Shown here: positions 54,387 through 63,285 of the stretch, in pieces | How the letters are laid out: every line of letters begins with the position of its first letter | Numbering within the stretch: the stretch's first letter is position 1 | Assembly (NCBI RefSeq): GCF_017312365.1 | Contig: NZ_BLJI01000002.1 | Coordinates: 62,001-126,000 of the forward strand | Reading direction: 5' to 3' | Origin: Chroococcus sp. FPU101 | Lineage (GTDB): Bacteria; Cyanobacteriota; Cyanobacteriia; Cyanobacteriales; Microcystaceae | Length of the DNA stretch: 64,000 nt | The notes under the pieces: generated by a model | Seen by the model: only the letters and a program-made list of their open reading frames with translations | What the model was told of the DNA's origin: nothing | Database searches by the model: none | Program-made: the position numbers and the translations under genes

Positions 54387-55448
54387 TTACGCATGAACAG
54401 CTAATAATTGATCGACTTGTTTAGCGGTTTCAAAGAAATATCTGACGTTATCTTCGGGAGTTCCCACCAAAACACCATGACCTAAGTTTAGGATATGACC
54501 CTGATTTCCTGCTTTGCGAACTGTATCTAAAATACGTTCTCTAATAAAGCTATGGGAACCATACAAGACACCTGGATCAATATTACCTTGTACTTTCATC
54601 TGCTTCCCTAAACGTTGTCTCGCTTCAGCCATATCAACAGTCCAGTCTACACTAACCATATCTACACCCGATTGTCCCATTCTTTCTAATACACCTGCAC
54701 TACCACTAATGTAGAGAATTAATGGGGTATCTGGGTGGGTTTCTTTAACCTGACGGATCACTTGTTGTTGATAGGGTAAAGCAAATACATCATAGTCTTG
54801 GGGACTCATTTGACCTGCCCAAGAATCAAACATTTGTACTACTTGCGCTCCACAATCGATCTGATAGCGAACATAAGTGGCTACCATATCAGCAAGTTTG
54901 CTTAAAAACTGATGTAAGACTGAAGGTTCAGAAAAAGCCATGCTTTTGATCACAGAATAGGTTTTTGATCCTTTTCCTTCTACAGCATAAGCAGCAAGCG
55001 TCCAAGGTGCGCCCACAAAACCTAAAACAGTTGATTTGTTCCCAACTTCAGAACGCAGTGTTTGTAAAATCGTTTTAATAAACGATAAAGACTCATCAGG
55101 TTCTAGGGAGTGTAAATTATCAACCTGTTCTTGAGTACGGATGGCAGGTTCAATAATGGGCCCTTTGCTTTCGATAATATCAAAAGGGATACCAATTCCT
55201 GCTAAGGGAGTTAAAATATCGGAGAACATGATCACGCCATCTGGTTGAAATGCCCGCCAAGGCTGTAGAGAGATTTCAATTGCAAGATCGGCGTTTTCTG
55301 ATCGATCGCGGAAACTTGGATATTTATCGCGCAAATCTCGATATACTTTCATATAGCGTCCTGCTTGCCGCATCATCCAGACGGGAGGACGGTCTAAAAC
55401 TTCTCCTCTTGCTGCACGTAGCAAATAAGGGATTCTTGAATCAGTCAT
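54387..55448 (-). CDS. hemE: Uroporphyrinogen decarboxylase
   Basis: HemE removes four acetate carboxyls from uroporphyrinogen III to make coproporphyrinogen III in haem and chlorophyll synthesis. The 353-residue product has the first signature [20 protein letters not shown] and the second, [16 protein letters not shown]. The catalytic Asp region is [17 protein letters not shown], and the C-terminal has [25 protein letters not shown] at 55448 gives the standard start [16 protein letters not shown]; the longer frame to 55475 is not needed. Single-copy essential gene. Confidence 0.96.
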   Translation of the reverse strand: MTDSRIPYLLRAARGEVLDRPPVWMMRQAGRYMKVYRDLRDKYPSFRDRSENADLAIEISLQPWRAFQPDGVIMFSDILTPLAGIGIPFDIIESKGPIIEPAIRTQEQVDNLHSLEPDESLSFIKTILQTLRSEVGNKSTVLGFVGAPWTLAAYAVEGKGSKTYSVIKSMAFSEPSVLHQFLSKLADMVATYVRYQIDCGAQVVQMFDSWAGQMSPQDYDVFALPYQQQVIRQVKETHPDTPLILYISGSAGVLERMGQSGVDMVSVDWTVDMAEARQRLGKQMKVQGNIDPGVLYGSHSFIRERILDTVRKAGNQGHILNLGHGVLVGTPEDNVRYFFETAKQVDQLLAVHA

Positions 55449-55874
55449 GTTCTTTCCTGTAACAATTTCTTCCATGCCTTTGTTAGCTTATCACTCTGTG
55501 AGAGGTCATTTGGAGTTGTTTAAGAATATTCACGCTTAATTTAGGATCACCTTCAGCGAGGAGGAATTTAGGCCCCTAGCACTACAACGGCTGTCATGAT
55601 TAATTCACCGCTAATGTTTTCACAACGAGTCATCTTGGTAGTTCTCTTAGAGAAATTATTTCATCAGGTTTTGATTAAGTACTTTTTAGCTTCCCAAGCT
55701 ACCCTTTCAAATCTATTTATTCGATTTTTTTATTAATTTATCTACATTTTTCGACATTTTTCTATTTATTACGAGTTTAGTTTCTATTTTTTTGGGGACT
55801 GACATGAAAATTTTAATCAAGTAGCTTTAAAGAAATTACTGAATGAACAGCTACATCAAAGGATTAAAACAATC
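55449..55874. other. Gene-free stretch between hemE and the exported-protein cluster
   Basis: About 425 bases separate hemE (minus) from the first exported small protein gene (plus). Both strands were read. There is no convincing gene, tRNA or insertion-sequence end, only scattered short frames and a small AGCTT/AAGCT hairpin. It must hold the two divergent promoters. Its right half (55720-55800) is extremely T-rich, with runs of TTTTT. Confidence 0.5.
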
Positions 55875-56189
55875 ATGAAAAAAGTCATCTTCAGTTTACT
55901 AACACTCACCACTTTAAGTTCTTTAGCAATGCCCGTTAAAGCTGATGAGGTGAATATGCAGAATACCCAACAGATGAATACTCAAATCGGAGATAATAAT
56001 CGCAGTTATCAACGAAGTGAACAGACCATTCGTTCTTCCTCCAACAGAAATAGGTATCGCACCAACGATGTAAACAGCACTGGTACCGTTCAGGATCTTT
56101 ATCAAGACTCATACCAGGAAGGATCTCGGAACGTCGGTCGCCAAGTTAACAGACAGGAAATTGAGATGCGGACTCGATACAGACGTTAG
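55875..56189 (+). CDS. Small exported protein 1 of the five-gene cluster
   Basis: The 104-residue protein has a clear Sec signal peptide (MKKVIFSLLTLTTLSSLAMPVKA, cleavage after VKA). The mature chain is polar, rich in Asn, Gln, Ser and Arg (DEVNMQNTQQMNTQIGDNNRSY, then QRSEQTIRSSSNRNRYRTND). The segment G-D-N-N-R-S-Y-Q matches the motif G-x-N-N-x-x-Y-Q also seen in protein 5 (57559-57822). The C-terminus is strongly basic (RQEIEMRTRYRR). No family is recognised. A 72-base hairpin-bearing gap separates it from protein 2. Low-complexity, curlin-like composition suggests a surface or periplasmic structural role, as inference. Confidence 0.75.
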   Translation: MKKVIFSLLTLTTLSSLAMPVKADEVNMQNTQQMNTQIGDNNRSYQRSEQTIRSSSNRNRYRTNDVNSTGTVQDLYQDSYQEGSRNVGRQVNRQEIEMRTRYRR

Positions 56190-56228
56190 GTAAAAAGATT
56201 CAATTTTCCCTTGCTCTAACCCAAAATA

Positions 56229-56273
56229 GGACGGGTTTACTGTTAGAGTTCCCCGCTTTTAACCCGTCCTTCT
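56229..56273 (+). terminator. Hairpin between exported proteins 1 and 2
   Basis: Perfect 9-bp arms GGACGGGTT (56229-56237) and AACCCGTCC (56261-56269) enclose a 23-base loop and are followed by TTCT. It probably terminates or attenuates transcription after protein 1. Confidence 0.5.
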
Positions 56274-56335
56274 CTGTATCGACTGTGTGATCGGAATCCT
56301 CCTTTAATCTGTACTAAAATTAAAGAGGCGAGACT

Positions 56336-56677
56336 ATGAAAATTAAGTATTTCATCGGATTGACAGTCGTGCCAACTGTTGTATTGATGAGTACGATCGC
56401 TTCGGCAGAAGACATCGAAGTCCGAACCAGAAATATGGATATCTATCGACGAAACGGCAGTATTTACATAGATACTGGTAGCGTTCGAGTCAATTCCTCA
56501 CCCTCTCGGTTTCCCGATCGTCGGCGGCCTTATCTTCGCCCGAATCAACTGAAGTGCGATCCCCCTTGGGATCGCAGTAGGCGAGCGCGCCAACACACGA
56601 TCCGTCAGTCTAGCCGACAGCATTACTCTAAAGTCCGCTCTAGTCAACAGACAAGCACTTCTGAAATCTGCTATTAA
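56336..56677 (+). CDS. Small exported protein 2 of the five-gene cluster
   Basis: The 113-residue protein has a signal peptide (MKIKYFIGLTVVPTVVLMSTIASA, cleavage after ASA). A short beta-like segment follows (EDIEVRTRNMDIYRRNGSIYIDTGSVRVNS), then a very basic Arg/Ser/Gln-rich tail (RRARQHTIRQSSRQHYSKVRSSQ). It has two Cys residues, one near the middle (LKCDPPWD) and one near the end (EICY), so a disulfide is possible. The start follows AAAGAGGCGAGACT. No family recognised. It ends 39 bases before protein 3 and is probably the first gene of a four-gene operon. Confidence 0.72.
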   Translation: MKIKYFIGLTVVPTVVLMSTIASAEDIEVRTRNMDIYRRNGSIYIDTGSVRVNSSPSRFPDRRRPYLRPNQLKCDPPWDRSRRARQHTIRQSSRQHYSKVRSSQQTSTSEICY

Positions 56678-56716
56678 ACTGATCCGAATTTTTAGTAAAC
56701 AAGAGGAATATTAGCG

Positions 56717-57100
56717 ATGGAAAAGCGTAAAATTTCTTGGGGTCTACTTGTCATGACCCTCGTTGGGGGCTTTTGGACAACTCAGCCCACTACCGCCCAA
56801 TGTCTTCAGGCTGATGTTTCAGTTCAGTATAACATTAGTGGCTCGAAGCAACCCACCAAACGTAGCAATGACGTAGTGATGGAAAGCCAGCCTGGTTGTC
56901 GGGGAAATGCCAGTGTCACGACGGGAGTTCAGGGCAATATCGGCGGGACAACTCCTGTTGAACAGCATAGACGGGTACGCCATCAACAGCAAGGCAGTCA
57001 GAATCAATCTGGTCGCTTAGATGATTCTACCCTACAAATACGCTCTAATGTGGGTATTGATGTTTACGATCCCTCGGCTCAGTATCGGGAAAAATACTAA
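56717..57100 (+). CDS. Small exported protein 3 of the five-gene cluster
   Basis: This is a 127-residue protein with a signal peptide (MEKRKISWGLLVMTLVGGFWTTQPTTAQ, cleavage near TTAQ). The mature chain contains two Cys (CLQADVSVQYN, QPGCRGNAS) and a repeated V-x-V/G-x-Q-x-N-I-S/G-G pattern (VSVQYNISGS; VTTGVQGNIGGT). It ends LQIRSNVGIDVYDPSAQYREKY. The repeats are short beta-strand-like units. Ribosome binding site AAGAGGAATATTAGCG precedes the ATG. No family recognised. It ends 18 bases before protein 4. Confidence 0.72.
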   Translation: MEKRKISWGLLVMTLVGGFWTTQPTTAQCLQADVSVQYNISGSKQPTKRSNDVVMESQPGCRGNASVTTGVQGNIGGTTPVEQHRRVRHQQQGSQNQSGRLDDSTLQIRSNVGIDVYDPSAQYREKY

Positions 57101-57118
57101 CTGAAATAAGGCTAGATT

Positions 57119-57556
57119 ATGGATGCTCACTATTTGGGAATAGCGGCTGTCTCTAGTTTACTACTGGTAATATCATCTCTATCTACAGTGCAGCCGTCTC
57201 CAGCCAATTTCCTAACCGTACAAGTTCAACAGCAGAAGCAAGTGACTACCTATCAAATTGATGCTGCCACTTTAAAACGTCCTTGTTGGCTGAGTGTTAG
57301 GGCGAGTAATTTTACTTCAATTCAAGGTCGGATTACCTTAAATAGAAGAGTTATCCATTCTCTTAAAAATACTAACACTAGACTGGATCTCGCTCGTTAT
57401 TTAAGAGTCGGAAAAAATACGATCGCCATCACGGGTAATTACTATCCAGTCGATGATTCCGTCATGATCGAATTCGATAGTCAAGATATTCGCCTCCAGC
57501 AACAGACGGGTGGGAATGGCCGATTAAATCAAATTTTAATTCTTGAGGTGAAATAA
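57119..57556 (+). CDS. Small exported protein 4 of the five-gene cluster
   Basis: The 145-residue protein has an N-terminal hydrophobic signal or anchor (HYLGIAAVSSLLLVISSL, about 4-21). The mature domain looks like a small beta-sandwich: TVQVQQQKQVTTYQIDAATL, RPCWLSVRASNFTSIQGRITLNRRVIHSL, RLDLARYLRVGKNTIAITGNYYP and SVMIEFDSQDIRLQQQTGG. The pattern of a hydroxyl-rich carbohydrate-binding or adhesin-like jelly roll is possible, but no family is certain. AAATAAGG is the ribosome binding site. It ends 2 bases before protein 5, so the two are coupled. Confidence 0.75.
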   Translation: MDAHYLGIAAVSSLLLVISSLSTVQPSPANFLTVQVQQQKQVTTYQIDAATLKRPCWLSVRASNFTSIQGRITLNRRVIHSLKNTNTRLDLARYLRVGKNTIAITGNYYPVDDSVMIEFDSQDIRLQQQTGGNGRLNQILILEVK

Positions 57557-57558
57557 AA

Positions 57559-57822
57559 ATGTTTAGACAATTTAGTTTTCTGAGTCTGATCGCTCTGATC
57601 TTTCCTCTACCATCTTATGCTGACGTTAGAATTGTTCAAAGTAGCAACCAGACGGTCAGTGTATCTGGGTCTAATAATCAAGTTTATCAGGTCATCAATC
57701 AGACCATTATCTATCGCCCTAAGAAAAGACAGAATGAGCGGGACTGGAAGCCAAAGAAGGATAAGATTAGAGAAGATCAGCGTGATCATAGGGAAAGAAG
57801 AGAGCAAGACAATGACGATTAG
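57559..57822 (+). CDS. Small exported protein 5 of the five-gene cluster
   Basis: This is an 87-residue protein with a signal peptide (MFRQFSFLSLIALIFPLPSYA, cleavage after SYA). A short Asn/Gln/Ser/Val-rich block follows (DVRIVQSSNQTVSVSGSNN...YQVINQTIIY) that contains G-S-N-N-Q-V-Y-Q, the motif shared with protein 1. The tail is extremely charged, alternating Lys/Arg with Asp/Glu (RPKKRQNERDWKPKKDKIREDQ). Such tails often stay disordered or bind polyanions. GAGGTG lies 9 bases before the ATG. No family recognised. gntK converges on its 3' end. Confidence 0.72.
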   Translation: MFRQFSFLSLIALIFPLPSYADVRIVQSSNQTVSVSGSNNQVYQVINQTIIYRPKKRQNERDWKPKKDKIREDQRDHRERREQDNDD

Positions 57823-57837
57823 TTTTTACATCTTTTC

Positions 57838-58308
57838 TCAATCCAATAAATTAACAATGCGATCAATAATTTCTTCAGGAAGTAGAGAAATATCAATCAC
57901 TAAAGCGTTTTTGGGTTCTTCAAGAGTGGCAAATTGTGATCGCAACATCTGGGGTTGCATAAAATGTCCTTGTCTGTGTTGCATTCGTTCTAAGATCTCT
58001 TCATAGCTACCTTTAAGATAGATCCAAACAATATCAGTACGCTCACCTTCTAGATAATCTCGATAACTTTCTTTGAGACTAGAACAAGCGATAATGGCGT
58101 TTTGATTTTGTTCAATGAGTGAGCGTAGGGTAGATAGCCAAGATCGTCGATCTTCATCGGTTAATGGAATTCCTTGACGCATTTTAGCGATATTTTCTCT
58201 GGGATGGAAATCATCGCCATCGTAGAAAGGCCAACCGAGTTTTTGACTTAACAGTTGACCAATAGTTGATTTACCTGAGCCTGAAACACCCATGAGAATA
58301 CAGATCAT
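57838..58308 (-). CDS. gntK: Gluconokinase
   Basis: GntK phosphorylates D-gluconate to 6-phosphogluconate, feeding the oxidative pentose phosphate or Entner-Doudoroff route. The 156-residue product has the P-loop MGVSGSGKSTIGQLL, the substrate region FYDGDDFHPRENIAKMRQGIPLTDEDR, IIACSSLKESYRDYL and GHFMQPQMLRSQFATLEEP, all classical for this thermoresistant-type gluconokinase. It starts 2 bases after the GH31 gene, so the two are coupled, and a sugar dehydrogenase gene lies upstream of both. Confidence 0.94.
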   Translation of the reverse strand: MICILMGVSGSGKSTIGQLLSQKLGWPFYDGDDFHPRENIAKMRQGIPLTDEDRRSWLSTLRSLIEQNQNAIIACSSLKESYRDYLEGERTDIVWIYLKGSYEEILERMQHRQGHFMQPQMLRSQFATLEEPKNALVIDISLLPEEIIDRIVNLLD

Positions 58309-58310
58309 AG

Positions 58311-60647
58311 TTAAAATCTTAACTGTCGGGCAGTTCCATCATCAGTAAAACGTTGTTTCCCTTTATCAACAACATCCACAATGATTTCACGTTCGCTTAA
58401 GACTAAAGAACCTTCACGGGGACTAATATCAACGATAACATTGTCTCCTTCTATTGAAACCCGATATTGTGTAGTAGCCCATGCTTGCTGTTGATATTCA
58501 AAAGTATGACCATCATCTTCATACAAAGTAAACTCACCTTCACCAGGGAAGACTTTTATCGTCAATTCTGTGGGAATATCTTCATCAATGTATTGTCTGA
58601 CGGGATATAGCGGAATAATAGAACCCGCTTTGACATAAAGTGGCATTGTTTCTATAGGTGCAGCCGCTAAAATATGACTATTACCTTCATACGATGTACC
58701 CGTCCACCAATCATACCAAACACCATCGGGTAGATAGACTGCTCGATATTCTACCCCAGGACGATAGACAGGTGCAGCCATTAAAGAAGAACCTAACAGA
58801 ATTTGGTCGTGTAATTGATAAGTTTTGAGATCATTAGGATAATCATACAAAAGCGGACGGAAAATCGGCGCACCTGTTTGGGTCGTTTGCCAAAACAGCG
58901 TATATAAATAAGGGATTAAACGATAACGTAAGTTAAGATATTCTCGACAAATATCCTCAATACGTTGACCATAAACCCATGGTTCACGACGGGCTGTAGA
59001 CATCGCTGAATGCGCCCGCATAAAGGGATACAGCATACCGACTTGTAGCCAACGAGTGAACAGTTCTGCGTTACCATTTCCTGCAAACCCACCAATATCA
59101 CAGCCAACAAATGGAATACCCGATAAACCCATATTAAATAGCATCGGTAAAGATAGTTCCAGATGTTCCCAAGTTGCTTGGTTATCACCCATCCAAACCG
59201 AAGACCATTTTTGTATCCCTGCATAACCCGAACGAGTTAATAAAAAGGGGCGTTCATTCGGACGTAAATGTAACAACCCATCATAACAAGCTTGCACCAT
59301 CATCAAACCGTAAATATTATGGGTTTCTGCATGGGTGACTTGTTCATCAGCTGGCCCCTGTAAACTCTCTAATGGAAACCAAACTTTTTGACCTTTATCA
59401 CCAAAAGGACGGTCTGAGATCGAAGGTTCATTCATATCATTCCAAATACCTGCAACCCCTGCATCGGTTAGAACTTTATGACTGTCTCCCCACCATTTTC
59501 GGACTTCAGGGTTGATAAAATCTGGAAATAGGGCTTTTTCGGGCCAGACATAACCATGAAACAGTTGTCCATCGGGCTTACGGACAAAATAATCGTTTTT
59601 TATCCCTTCATCAAATGGAGCGTAGTCTGCTTCTGGTTCATATTTTACCCCCGGATCGACAATGGGAACGACTTTAAACCCTTCTGTTTTTAATTGACTT
59701 AAAAGTTGTTCTGCATGAGGAAAACGTTTTGGACTCCAAGTAAAGACCCGATAGCCGCGCATATAATCAATATCTAAGTGAATGACATCACAGGGTAGCT
59801 GACGGTTACGGAATTCTTGGGCGATCTCATGAACCACATCTTCTGAATCATATCCCCAACGTGACTGATGATAACCTAATGACCAACGCGGCGGTAAGGT
59901 CATGCGTCCAGTTAGTTCTGTATACGTTTGTATTACTTGTGAGGGTTCTGTCCCGTAAATGATGTAATAATCTAATTCTGGGCTACGGGTTTCCATTTTC
60001 CAGATCCCTAGTTTAGTCACACCGATATCAAATTGACTCCAATAGGTACTATTTAAGAAAATCCCATAGCACAAATTGGGACGTAATGCCATAAAAAATG
60101 GAATGGCAGGATACATTTCATCGGTGAGAGAATTGTAATCGATACAGTCTACTGTCCAATTCGTCTTAATTTCACTGCGTTGATCAAGTAGTCCAGTCCG
60201 TTCCCCAAACCCGTAAAAATGTTCATCGGGTTCGATTATTTTCCATCCTGCAACTGCCCCAGTATGCCAACCCATCCCAATTTCGGCATCACAGGCAAAT
60301 GGCTGACCATTATGATCGCTACATTCGATCCGTCCTTGGTTGCGTTCAATGGTAACTTTGATCTGTTCGGTTTGAATACTAATATTTTCATTCTGTTCTG
60401 TAACTTCAAAAGGTGTTTTGTTCCAGTCGCCATCTTTTTTTGCAACAGCCCAAGAACGTCGCGGCTGAAATTCGCCAGTAGGGGCTAAACGAACTCGAAT
60501 TAAATTGGATGCAAGTATACTAATTTTAAACAGTGATTTACCGCAATGAAAATCGATAGAGCGCTCGCTTTTTTCAATTCCTTTAATAGGTTCGATGACT
60601 GACCAAGGTTGTTCGTTTGTTTGTAATTTTCCGAAATACTGTGGCAT
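58311..60647 (-). CDS. GH31 alpha-glucosidase
   Basis: The 778-residue enzyme is a glycoside hydrolase of family 31. It has an N-terminal beta-sandwich (about 1-230) and the (beta/alpha)8 barrel with the catalytic nucleophile Asp in GIWNDMNEPSISD and the acid/base Asp in WMGDNQATWEHLE. The substrate-binding stretch WGYDSEDVVHEIAQEFR and the C-terminal beta domains also fit. No signal peptide is present, so it probably releases glucose inside the cell from alpha-glucosides or maltodextrins. It is followed after 2 bases by gntK and preceded (85 bases) by an SDR gene on the same strand. Confidence 0.94.
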   Translation of the reverse strand: MPQYFGKLQTNEQPWSVIEPIKGIEKSERSIDFHCGKSLFKISILASNLIRVRLAPTGEFQPRRSWAVAKKDGDWNKTPFEVTEQNENISIQTEQIKVTIERNQGRIECSDHNGQPFACDAEIGMGWHTGAVAGWKIIEPDEHFYGFGERTGLLDQRSEIKTNWTVDCIDYNSLTDEMYPAIPFFMALRPNLCYGIFLNSTYWSQFDIGVTKLGIWKMETRSPELDYYIIYGTEPSQVIQTYTELTGRMTLPPRWSLGYHQSRWGYDSEDVVHEIAQEFRNRQLPCDVIHLDIDYMRGYRVFTWSPKRFPHAEQLLSQLKTEGFKVVPIVDPGVKYEPEADYAPFDEGIKNDYFVRKPDGQLFHGYVWPEKALFPDFINPEVRKWWGDSHKVLTDAGVAGIWNDMNEPSISDRPFGDKGQKVWFPLESLQGPADEQVTHAETHNIYGLMMVQACYDGLLHLRPNERPFLLTRSGYAGIQKWSSVWMGDNQATWEHLELSLPMLFNMGLSGIPFVGCDIGGFAGNGNAELFTRWLQVGMLYPFMRAHSAMSTARREPWVYGQRIEDICREYLNLRYRLIPYLYTLFWQTTQTGAPIFRPLLYDYPNDLKTYQLHDQILLGSSLMAAPVYRPGVEYRAVYLPDGVWYDWWTGTSYEGNSHILAAAPIETMPLYVKAGSIIPLYPVRQYIDEDIPTELTIKVFPGEGEFTLYEDDGHTFEYQQQAWATTQYRVSIEGDNVIVDISPREGSLVLSEREIIVDVVDKGKQRFTDDGTARQLRF

Positions 60648-60732
60648 AACATCCCGTGACTGAATAATAGATTTTTTAAAATGAACTGCGAGGAATTAAT
60701 TTTCGATAAATTGACTTGACAGAATAGCAACT

Positions 60733-61515
60733 TCACCCTTCTAGTAAAGATTGACCACCATCGACCCAAACTTCTGTCCCTGTAATGTGACTAGAGTTAT
60801 CAGAAAGAAGAAATAAAACCAATTGAGCGACTTGTTCGGAAGTTCCTGGGTTTTTTCCCGTTAAGGGGATCTCTCCTTCGGGAAATTCAACGGGGATTTC
60901 AACTTTGTCTAAATTCTGATGATCCGTATTATCATCAATATCAGTGTCGATCGCTCCAGGACAAATCACATTAACCCGAATCTTTTGACGGGCTAATTCG
61001 ACGGCTAACATTTTCGCCATAGCAACTTGTCCCGCTTTCGTAGAAGAATAGGCTGTAGCACCCGTATTGCTAAACATCCGTGTTCCATTAACCGAAGAAT
61101 TAATGACAATAGCCCCACCTTGTTTCTTTAAGTAAGGCACTGCATATTTAATTGTTAGGAAAGTTCCAGTAAGATTAATGGAAATCGTTTTATCCCATTC
61201 TTGAGGATCTAAATCTTCAATTGGAGCCCAAACGCCATTAATTCCCGCATTAGCAAAAACAAGATCAATGCGTCCCCATTTTTGGTAAATTTGTTCGTAA
61301 GCTTGTTGTACTTTTTCTGGTTGAGATATATCACCCTCTACCGTGATCGCCTCGCCTCCTTGTTCTTGAATTTGATTAACAGTTTCTTGACTATTTTTAG
61401 GAGTGCGATCAATGGTTGCAACCTTAGCACCTTCTTTCGCTAACAATAAGGCTGTGGCACGACCTATTCCCGATCCAGCCCCACTGATCACAGCTACTTT
61501 TTCTTTAAGCTGCAT
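60733..61515 (-). CDS. SDR-family dehydrogenase (candidate glucose dehydrogenase)
   Basis: The 260-residue classical short-chain dehydrogenase has the cofactor motif SGAGSGIGRATALLLA and an acidic Asp (IDRTPKN), which favours NAD+. It has FANAGINGVWAP, the catalytic Ser in VINSSVNGTRMF, and the YSSTKAG catalytic Tyr-Lys pair. The C-terminus reads ITGTEVWVDGGQSLLEG, as in glucose 1-dehydrogenase-like SDRs. Substrate by sequence is open. Its operon with a glucosidase and gluconokinase makes glucose-to-gluconolactone oxidation plausible. ATG at 61515 is chosen over 61542. Confidence 0.85.
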   Translation of the reverse strand: MQLKEKVAVISGAGSGIGRATALLLAKEGAKVATIDRTPKNSQETVNQIQEQGGEAITVEGDISQPEKVQQAYEQIYQKWGRIDLVFANAGINGVWAPIEDLDPQEWDKTISINLTGTFLTIKYAVPYLKKQGGAIVINSSVNGTRMFSNTGATAYSSTKAGQVAMAKMLAVELARQKIRVNVICPGAIDTDIDDNTDHQNLDKVEIPVEFPEGEIPLTGKNPGTSEQVAQLVLFLLSDNSSHITGTEVWVDGGQSLLEG

Positions 61516-62071
61516 ATTGATAAAAGCCCTCCCATTAAACACTCAAGTTATTACTCAGTTTCTGGCTAAACCCTCATTTATGCCTCTATCTTGGGAGGTT
61601 TATCGTAATCTACTTTCAGGTAGAAACACCAAGCTATTCAATCAATAAATTCATGTTTTGGGCTAAGGACATTGCTCTTTAACCAAACTGTACCTCTCGT
61701 TTTGCTACTTTTGATGCTTCCTAGTATATTTGTATTAAAAAATACAAGCTTTACTGTTTGCTTTGTAAAGACATTCAGTTGAAAAATCAAATTTTAAAAC
61801 TTAAAAAATATCAATTTATAACTTTTTTTAAATTTAAAGTTCATAAAGATCATATTATTTTGACATTTTTAAAAATTAATTAAGAAAAAAGAAACTTATA
61901 CATTCTATGTGCTTTAAAGCTTGTATTCATACATAAATCAAACAAATTGATATTGTTTTGACATTTGAAAACTATTTTGCTATATCTATTACATCTTGAT
62001 TAAATAAATACTTTGAGCTAAAAAATAGCTCTAATTTTGTCTATCAAGAACTTAACTTTTTTGAATAAAAT
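61516..62071. other. AT-rich intergenic region upstream of the PEP-CTERM gene
   Basis: About 550 bases contain no gene that I can support. The sequence is extremely AT-rich from 61730 to 61950. A good sigma-70-type promoter (61958-61986) serves the PEP-CTERM gene. The left part must hold the start of the minus-strand SDR operon. No insertion sequence or tRNA seen. Confidence 0.55.
61958..61986 (+). promoter_or_regulatory. Sigma-70-like promoter of the PEP-CTERM gene
   Basis: A perfect -35 box TTGACA (61958-61963), a 17-base spacer and TATATC (61981-61986) as -10 lie about 85 bases before the start codon of the PEP-CTERM gene. Confidence 0.55.
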
Positions 62072-62896
62072 ATGAACAAAATGAACTTTGTTACTACTTT
62101 GAAATATACAGGTCTACTTGCTGTAGCTTTTTCTCTAACTGGGATTCCAGCTTGGGGATATTCACTGCAAATAGTTCCACCACCTTCAATTCCTCTAAAT
62201 GGAGGGTTTTCTACAGAAGGAACTTTTCAGATTACGTCAGCAACCGGCTATCGAACAGATGGTACAACCTATGATTTAGGTAGTAGTGCGATTAAGAATG
62301 CTAATTTAAACGGGCCAACACCACCTCCAGCATTTACCCTTTACCCTGATATTCCTGATGATGTTGAGGTTCTGCGTCTAGTGGGGAACTATACCTCTAC
62401 CAATCCCGTTTTCATTCCTCCAATTGCTAACTTTGATATTATTGTGGGCGGAATTGTGCCGAGTGGGCCGTCAGACTTTACCTACTTTCTTCCTGCTACA
62501 ACTGGGCAACCTCTCTCCTATCAAGTGACCGATTTAGAAGGGGATGGACTTGAAGACAATACCAATACTTTTCTACCCAGTACAGCATGGACTTCGCCTA
62601 CAATCTCCTTAACTCCTCCCCCTCCTGGTCTATTGATTGACACTTTTACTCAAACTGGACAAACATGGTATATTGCATCAACGCCGATTGGTAATCCACC
62701 TCCACCACGCGTATCACGAGGTTGTTCGCCAACGGGTGGCCCTTTACCCATGAATCCTCATGGAGGATCTGTTACATTTCAACAAGTCTGCCCCGTTCCC
62801 GAACCTAATTCGTCCTTTGGAGTTTTGACTTTAGGTATATTAGGAGCAAGCTACGTTTTTAAACGCCAATTGTCTAATGCAATGAATCTGAAGTAA
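62072..62896 (+). CDS. PEP-CTERM sorting-domain protein
   Basis: The 274-residue exported protein has a signal peptide (about 1-29, TGLLAVAFSLTGIPAWG). The middle is Pro/Gly/Thr-rich and beta-strand-like (IPLNGGFSTEGTFQITSATGY ... PPIANFDIIVGGIVPSGPSDFTYF). The PEP-CTERM tail is VPEPNSSFGVLTLGILGASYVF followed by a basic end (KRQLSNAMNLK). PEP-CTERM proteins are cut and attached to the surface by an exosortase; none is encoded nearby. Two Cys (GCSPTGG, QVCPVPEP) precede the tail. Function of the mature domain is unknown. Confidence 0.85.
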   Translation: MNKMNFVTTLKYTGLLAVAFSLTGIPAWGYSLQIVPPPSIPLNGGFSTEGTFQITSATGYRTDGTTYDLGSSAIKNANLNGPTPPPAFTLYPDIPDDVEVLRLVGNYTSTNPVFIPPIANFDIIVGGIVPSGPSDFTYFLPATTGQPLSYQVTDLEGDGLEDNTNTFLPSTAWTSPTISLTPPPPGLLIDTFTQTGQTWYIASTPIGNPPPPRVSRGCSPTGGPLPMNPHGGSVTFQQVCPVPEPNSSFGVLTLGILGASYVFKRQLSNAMNLK

Positions 62897-62907
62897 TAAT
62901 TTAAAAG

Positions 62908-62944
62908 CTGCGTAAGCGTTCTATAATATGAATTGCCTACGCAG
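62908..62944 (+). terminator. Hairpin after the PEP-CTERM gene
   Basis: Ten-base arms CTGCGTAAGC and GCCTACGCAG (one mismatch) enclose a 17-base loop 12 bases after the stop. It is followed by TGATTTAC, so the T run is weak. It is a probable terminator or processing hairpin. Confidence 0.45.
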
Positions 62945-63285
62945 TGATTTACAACAGGGCTAACGTGCTAACCATTACCTCAAATAATTAATCCATTTTC
63001 ACGAAGTTAGTTTATTAATAAGCCAAAAGATGGATAATAGATGCGAGGTTAATATGCTAATAATTAGTGAAATAATTTATTAATTGGCTTAGTGTCTTCA
63101 ACAATACACTTACTATTATTGAGTTGGTAAATTATACATACTTCTCAAGAGTTTTGTCTCTAAACAAATAGTTAATTCTACCTTGGGATAAATTTGGCTT
63201 TTAAAAAAATACTGCTTTTGGTTGAGGTTTTATAGTTTCGATTTCCGTCAGAGTAGAGGTCGATGCAATCCGAAAGAGGAACACC
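62945..63285. other. Gene-free stretch upstream of the catalase gene
   Basis: About 340 AT-rich bases hold no gene. There is a dyad with ATTAATAAGCC and TTAATTGGCTTA-like arms about 60 bases apart. No clear promoter boxes were recognised. The catalase ribosome binding site AAAGAGGA is at its end. Confidence 0.5.

Noticed and set aside
57607-58006. Short ORFs overlapping exported protein 5 and gntK
   Set aside because: They lie in other frames of genes that have signal peptides or clear family motifs.
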